From the NCBI GenBank assembly GCA_013154225.1, contig JAADCW010000192.1, forward strand, positions 1-6,945: DNA of 6,945 nt, written 5' to 3'. A program made the translations under genes and the position numbers. Source of the stretch: Chloroflexota bacterium. Its GTDB lineage: Bacteria; Chloroflexota; Anaerolineae; Anaerolineales; DRMV01. Under the pieces are notes generated by a model. The model was not told the origin of the DNA. It was given only the letters and a program-made list of their open reading frames with translations, and made no database searches. Every line of letters begins with the position of its first letter. The first letter of the stretch is position 1. Positions 3,688 to 6,945 of the stretch are shown here, in pieces.

Positions 3688-6207
3688 TTAGCCAAACCCA
3701 AACTGCACTGGCGAAGGCAGTGCCACACCCGAAATGTGCAAAGCCCAAACAGCATCAAAAGCCGCATCGCGCAAGGCGCTGGCGCGTCCGTAGAGGATGT
3801 TGTACACCTCTCGCGCCCAGTCTTCGCCCGGCAAATAAGGCACGCGCTCCAAAGCGGCCTCCTTTTGCTCTGGCGTTCCCTCGACCAAAACCTTGTGCAA
3901 CAAAGTGAGCGCGGGTTGGCCTGGGGCCACACCCATACCGTGCTCCGCGGCAAAGGCAATCAGCCACGGGGCCTCGTGGAGAGGCTCCAAAGGCTTGGGG
4001 ATGCAAGGCGAAGGCTGTTTGGCTTGTTCGAGTACAGCTGCGGCCGCGTCGCGCACCACCCATTGGCTGTCTTCCACCTGGACCTTGGCCAAAATTTCCT
4101 GCGCCCACGGCTCAGGCACCCGTGCCAGGCCATAGACTGCGGCCCGGCGAATGCGCAAATCGTCTTCCATGCCAATGGCTTCCTTGAGGGTGGGATAACC
4201 CTCTTGCGGATGGTTGGCCAGGGCCTCGGCGGCAATACGCCGTTGGAGGTCGTCGCCCGAAAGCAGCACCGTGGCCAGACCTTCCAGGGCTTCGTCGGTG
4301 CCAATGGCCACCAAAGCCAGCGCGGCCGCGCGCTGCACCGCCCGGCTGGGGTCGTAAAGCAAGCCCAAAAGCGCGTCCACGGCCTTGGCGTCACGCACAG
4401 CCCCAGCCCCCAGCGCGGCCAACCATCGCACGGTCAGATCCTGGTGTCCCATAATCTTGCGGAACAGCGCGCCAATGCCCTTTTCCCCCGAAAGGGCCAG
4501 GGCAACCACGGCTCGGGCACGCAAATTCAAGGCCGAAGCCAAATCTGTGACCAGGGAAGCCAACTCCCGCAGTACCTCGCCCCGCCAGGCGGCTTCTCCG
4601 CCATAGGACAAAGCGCGGCCCGCGGCCAACGCGCCGGCATGTACCAGGATGTCGTCGTCTTCCAACAAGCCAGCAGATACTGAACCGCCCCGCCCCATCT
4701 GGCTCAAAAAGCCCAGGGTTTCGGTGCGGCCTTCCCACCAATCACCGCGCAACAGCCGGCTTTCCCCACCTTCGGCTAAGGCCCGAGCGGCAAAGTAGGC
4801 GCGCACTGTGGGGTGCACAAACCCTATGCGCTCGTCGTTGTAGGCTACCAACAGGCCGCTTTCCAACAAGGAAGGAAGCAAACGCCGCACCTTGGGCGGC
4901 CGCTTGCCTTTGGTTTCTGCAGGTTCTGTGGGTTCGGCTTCCTCTTCGGCCACGACATCTTCCCACAGGGCTTTGTCTTTGCCGGCTTCCTTCTCAGCCA
5001 CCGCGTCGCCTGCGCCCAGGGTCAATTGCAGGGCCAGGGCTTCCAGGGCAGGCAACGCGCGCTCAGATTCTTCGGGCAACATGCGCCGAATGTAAGCCCA
5101 AACCGCATCGCCATAGGAAGGTCCCAACGCGTCGCCGGCGTAGGCGGCCCAGGCTTTCAAGGTCAATTCCAAGGGACGATAAGCCGGTTCAGCCGTCAGG
5201 AGCCAACGGTTGAGCAAGAGGGGGTCTAAATCTGCGGCTGGGGCGTCTTCTTCTGCCGCGGCTTCCATCATGGGCACAATCTCTCGCTGCCAGGCCTTGC
5301 CCCAGCGGCGCAGGAAGGTTTGGGCTTCGGTTTCCGACCATAGTGCCAGGGTCACAGGCCGCAGCCCCAGGGCCAAGAGGCCGTCGTGGTGCTCAGGGGA
5401 AGCTGCGACCACCATCCGGGCCCGCGGGTAGGCCTTCATCAGCCGCCGCAGGAAGGCGGCCAAAGCGGGTTGACGCGTGGGCGCCATTTCGTCCGCGCCA
5501 TCAATGAGCAGAAGCACCTGCCCTTCCTGAAGCATGGCGGGAATTTGATGCCGCAGGGCCTTCATCAACCGCTCCGGCACCCGCCGCCCCAGGGCCGTGA
5601 ACAGCGCGTCCAAGGGGTCTGCCTCGTCGTCCAAAGGCAGAGGCAAGTCGGCCACGTGCACAGGCACGGGCAGGGCATCGGCCAAATCGCCCATCTTGGG
5701 ATCGCGGCGGGCGAGCAAAAGGGCCAAATAAGCCAACGCGGTGGACTTCCCCGAACCATAGCGCCCCCAAAGCAATAAGTTCGCACCGCCTTGCAGGGCC
5801 TCAGGCAAGGTTAGCGTGGGCACATGATACAGCGCGGCCAGTTCGGGAAAATCCGGAGTATAGGGCACGGCCAGCAGGGCAATGTCTTCTGGGCGGTTGA
5901 CGCCTTGGGGCAAATAAGAAGGCATCCGTGCGACAACCTTGGGCGGCACCAAGACCGCCTCCAGAGGGAACAAAGGCGCGGCCAGGTGTGCGCCCTGGCT
6001 TTCCTTGGCGACCCACCGCCGCCATTCCTCGGTGCGCCGCTTAAGCCGCGACGTGGCCTTCTCGGCTTTGCGCGCGGCGCGGCGTTCCTGCCAGCGGCGA
6101 TACGTGGGGTAAAAGCGCGTCAGGGCATACCAAAACAGGCTGCCCATCAACACGCCCAACCAAAACCAAAATGGGGAAAAATCGGGAATGCGTAAGAAAC
6201 GGCTCAT
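3688..6207 (-). CDS. Membrane-anchored NACHT-family STAND NTPase with C-terminal HEAT repeats
   Basis: The protein has 839 residues. One hydrophobic, Trp/Phe-rich segment (about 11-31) is a probable membrane anchor, followed by a strongly basic helical stretch (35-66). The NACHT NTPase domain has Walker A GRYGSGKST (148-156) and Walker B LLLIDGADE (232-240), whose DGxDE ending is typical of NACHT rather than AAA+ or ABC ATPases. FVHPTVRAYFAA (463-474) matches the conserved end of the NACHT-associated helical region. An acidic, low-complexity insert lies at about 402-438. About six HEAT-type repeats follow (560-730), then about 110 unassigned residues. STAND proteins of this build are ligand-sensing switches that oligomerise on ATP binding, and the HEAT repeats would be the sensor. 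No recognised effector enzyme is present. The start at 6207 overlaps the upstream TGA as ATGA, so translation is coupled; no ribosome-binding site is visible. A defence or signalling role is possible but unproven. Confidence 0.9.
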   Translation of the reverse strand: MSRFLRIPDFSPFWFWLGVLMGSLFWYALTRFYPTYRRWQERRAARKAEKATSRLKRRTEEWRRWVAKESQGAHLAAPLFPLEAVLVPPKVVARMPSYLPQGVNRPEDIALLAVPYTPDFPELAALYHVPTLTLPEALQGGANLLLWGRYGSGKSTALAYLALLLARRDPKMGDLADALPVPVHVADLPLPLDDEADPLDALFTALGRRVPERLMKALRHQIPAMLQEGQVLLLIDGADEMAPTRQPALAAFLRRLMKAYPRARMVVAASPEHHDGLLALGLRPVTLALWSETEAQTFLRRWGKAWQREIVPMMEAAAEEDAPAADLDPLLLNRWLLTAEPAYRPLELTLKAWAAYAGDALGPSYGDAVWAYIRRMLPEESERALPALEALALQLTLGAGDAVAEKEAGKDKALWEDVVAEEEAEPTEPAETKGKRPPKVRRLLPSLLESGLLVAYNDERIGFVHPTVRAYFAARALAEGGESRLLRGDWWEGRTETLGFLSQMGRGGSVSAGLLEDDDILVHAGALAAGRALSYGGEAAWRGEVLRELASLVTDLASALNLRARAVVALALSGEKGIGALFRKIMGHQDLTVRWLAALGAGAVRDAKAVDALLGLLYDPSRAVQRAAALALVAIGTDEALEGLATVLLSGDDLQRRIAAEALANHPQEGYPTLKEAIGMEDDLRIRRAAVYGLARVPEPWAQEILAKVQVEDSQWVVRDAAAAVLEQAKQPSPCIPKPLEPLHEAPWLIAFAAEHGMGVAPGQPALTLLHKVLVEGTPEQKEAALERVPYLPGEDWAREVYNILYGRASALRDAAFDAVWALHISGVALPSPVQFGFG

Positions 6208-6902
6208 GGGACGTAAAGGATGCGGCCACAAGTGTGGCAAAAGGCCAGGGGCTCACCTTTGCGAGCCGCCTGGAGCAACGCGGGGGTCAATGGTGCGCCA
6301 CAAGCATCACAGGCGCCGTCATGCACCGTCGCCACGGCCAAGCCGTGCCGACTTTGGCGCAATTTTTCATAAACGGCCAAGGCATCGGCCGCAATTTCCG
6401 CACACAGGCTCGCCTTGCGGGCATCAAGGCCTGCCAGGGCTTTTTGCTTTTCGTCCAATTCGCCTTGCCAGCGGGCTTCGTTTTGGCGCCGCCTGGCTTT
6501 AGCCATTTTCAACTGCTCCTCAGCCGCCAAAAGAGCTTGTTCTGCCTCGTCCAACGCCAACATGGCCTGAAGTTCCACATCTTCACGGCGAGCCAACAAG
6601 CGTTTCAAGGCCTCGGCTTCCCGTTGTAAATCTTGCAGGTCCTTGGGATTGCGCACACTGCCATCGTACAAGGCTTGTTCGGTGCGCTGCAATTTTGCCC
6701 GCACGGCTTCGGCTTCAGCCTCAGCCGAGGAAAGCACTCGGCGGGCTTCTTCCACCTTTTCGCCCGCGCGCGTCAAAGCCCATTCCGCGCGTACCACTTC
6801 CTCGCGGTCCGCCAGTTGGGCTTGCAGGGCTTGGATTTCCCGCAGGAGTTGATCGCGGCGGGTATCCACCTGCTGAAGTTGATAGAGTTGGAACGAGAGC
6901 AT
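6204..6902 (-). CDS. Coiled-coil protein with C-terminal C4 zinc ribbon (zf-RING_7 / DUF164-like)
   Basis: The protein has 232 residues. Residues 6-185 are almost entirely charged heptad-type helix, predicting a long antiparallel coiled coil. The loop segment NPKDLQDLQREAEALKR (85-101) is the family's most recognisable motif. The C-terminus carries CDAC (198-201) and CHTC (222-225), a C4 zinc ribbon. Relatives such as Helicobacter HP0958 and Chlamydia CT398 bind protein partners or nucleic acid in secretion and flagellar control; in this lineage the role is unknown and no flagellar genes are in view. The start at 6902 is chosen because TATAAT lies only six bases upstream, leaving no room for a leader; a start 14 codons earlier would fall within or before the promoter. 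The stop overlaps the NACHT start as ATGA, so the two proteins are made together and may interact. Confidence 0.9.
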   Translation of the reverse strand: MLSFQLYQLQQVDTRRDQLLREIQALQAQLADREEVVRAEWALTRAGEKVEEARRVLSSAEAEAEAVRAKLQRTEQALYDGSVRNPKDLQDLQREAEALKRLLARREDVELQAMLALDEAEQALLAAEEQLKMAKARRRQNEARWQGELDEKQKALAGLDARKASLCAEIAADALAVYEKLRQSRHGLAVATVHDGACDACGAPLTPALLQAARKGEPLAFCHTCGRILYVP

Positions 6903-6908
6903 AATGGG

Positions 6909-6937
6909 ATTATAGAAGCGATTGCGTGGAAATGCAA
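6909..6937 (-). promoter_or_regulatory. Strong promoter giving a probably leaderless zinc-ribbon/NACHT mRNA
   Basis: On the minus strand there is a perfect TATAAT (6914-6909) and, 17 bases before it, TTGCAT (6937-6932). The usual start 6-7 bases after the -10 falls on or next to the A of the ATG at 6902. There is no ribosome-binding site between them, so leaderless translation is the simplest reading. Confidence 0.75.
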
Positions 6938-6945
6938 GTGCCAAG

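Noticed and set aside
3736..4683. A 315-codon plus-strand open frame inside the NACHT gene
   Set aside because: It is antisense to the HEAT-repeat region, with no start signals and no domain resemblance; a shadow of high GC at third positions.
6208..6240. Longer start for the NACHT protein, 11 codons upstream
   Set aside because: The ATGA overlap at 6207 is a standard coupled start, and the membrane anchor follows it directly. The extra residues come from the zinc-ribbon C-terminus read in another frame.
1..6945. CRISPR arrays, tRNA or rRNA genes, insertion sequences or attachment sites
   Set aside because: I looked for regularly spaced direct repeats, cloverleaf ends and transposase motifs. 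Only the 11-bp operator repeats and local hairpins were found.

Overview
The window looks like chromosomal DNA of a fairly GC-rich, Gram-positive-like or deep-branching bacterium. A Chloroflexota (Anaerolineae-like) origin fits best. The pointers are a glmS ribozyme, a DUF2202/DUF4405 pair, a large NACHT-HEAT ATPase, strong AGGAGG ribosome-binding sites and GCAAATT-type intergenic repeats. This taxonomic guess is inference and was not tested by any search. All five protein genes I accept lie on the minus strand, so transcription runs from high to low coordinates.

From right to left: (1) A near-consensus promoter (6909-6937) sits so close to the next ATG that the message is probably leaderless. 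It drives a coiled-coil C4 zinc-ribbon protein (6204-6902). That gene overlaps by ATGA a membrane-anchored NACHT NTPase with C-terminal HEAT repeats (3688-6207). The pair ends at a 14-bp intrinsic terminator (3621-3663). (2) A gap of about 300 bases contains four 6-bp half-sites spaced exactly 11 bp apart (3497-3535), the pattern bound by PhoB/PhoP-type response regulators. They lie just upstream of a -10-like element and a DUF2202 ferritin-like lipoprotein (2615-3385). (3) A strong hairpin (2554-2586) separates this gene from a three-helix DUF4405 membrane protein, a putative b-haem protein (1707-2420), which ends at a textbook terminator (1670-1696). (4) The glmS promoter overlaps that terminator and starts a long structured leader. 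The leader contains a glmS self-cleaving ribozyme (about 1355-1567), then the 5' 421 codons of glmS, which runs off the left edge.

Functionally, GlmS makes glucosamine-6-phosphate for the cell wall, and its product would trigger self-cleavage of its own mRNA through the ribozyme. The DUF2202 lipoprotein and the DUF4405 membrane protein are probably envelope proteins with a redox or metal role, possibly controlled by an OmpR/PhoB-family regulator. The zinc-ribbon/NACHT pair is translationally coupled. A signalling or defence role is possible but not proven.

The most interesting points are the ribozyme itself, the two perfect hairpins inserted in its core, the 11-bp-periodic operator, and the coupled zinc-ribbon/NACHT-HEAT cassette with its leaderless promoter.
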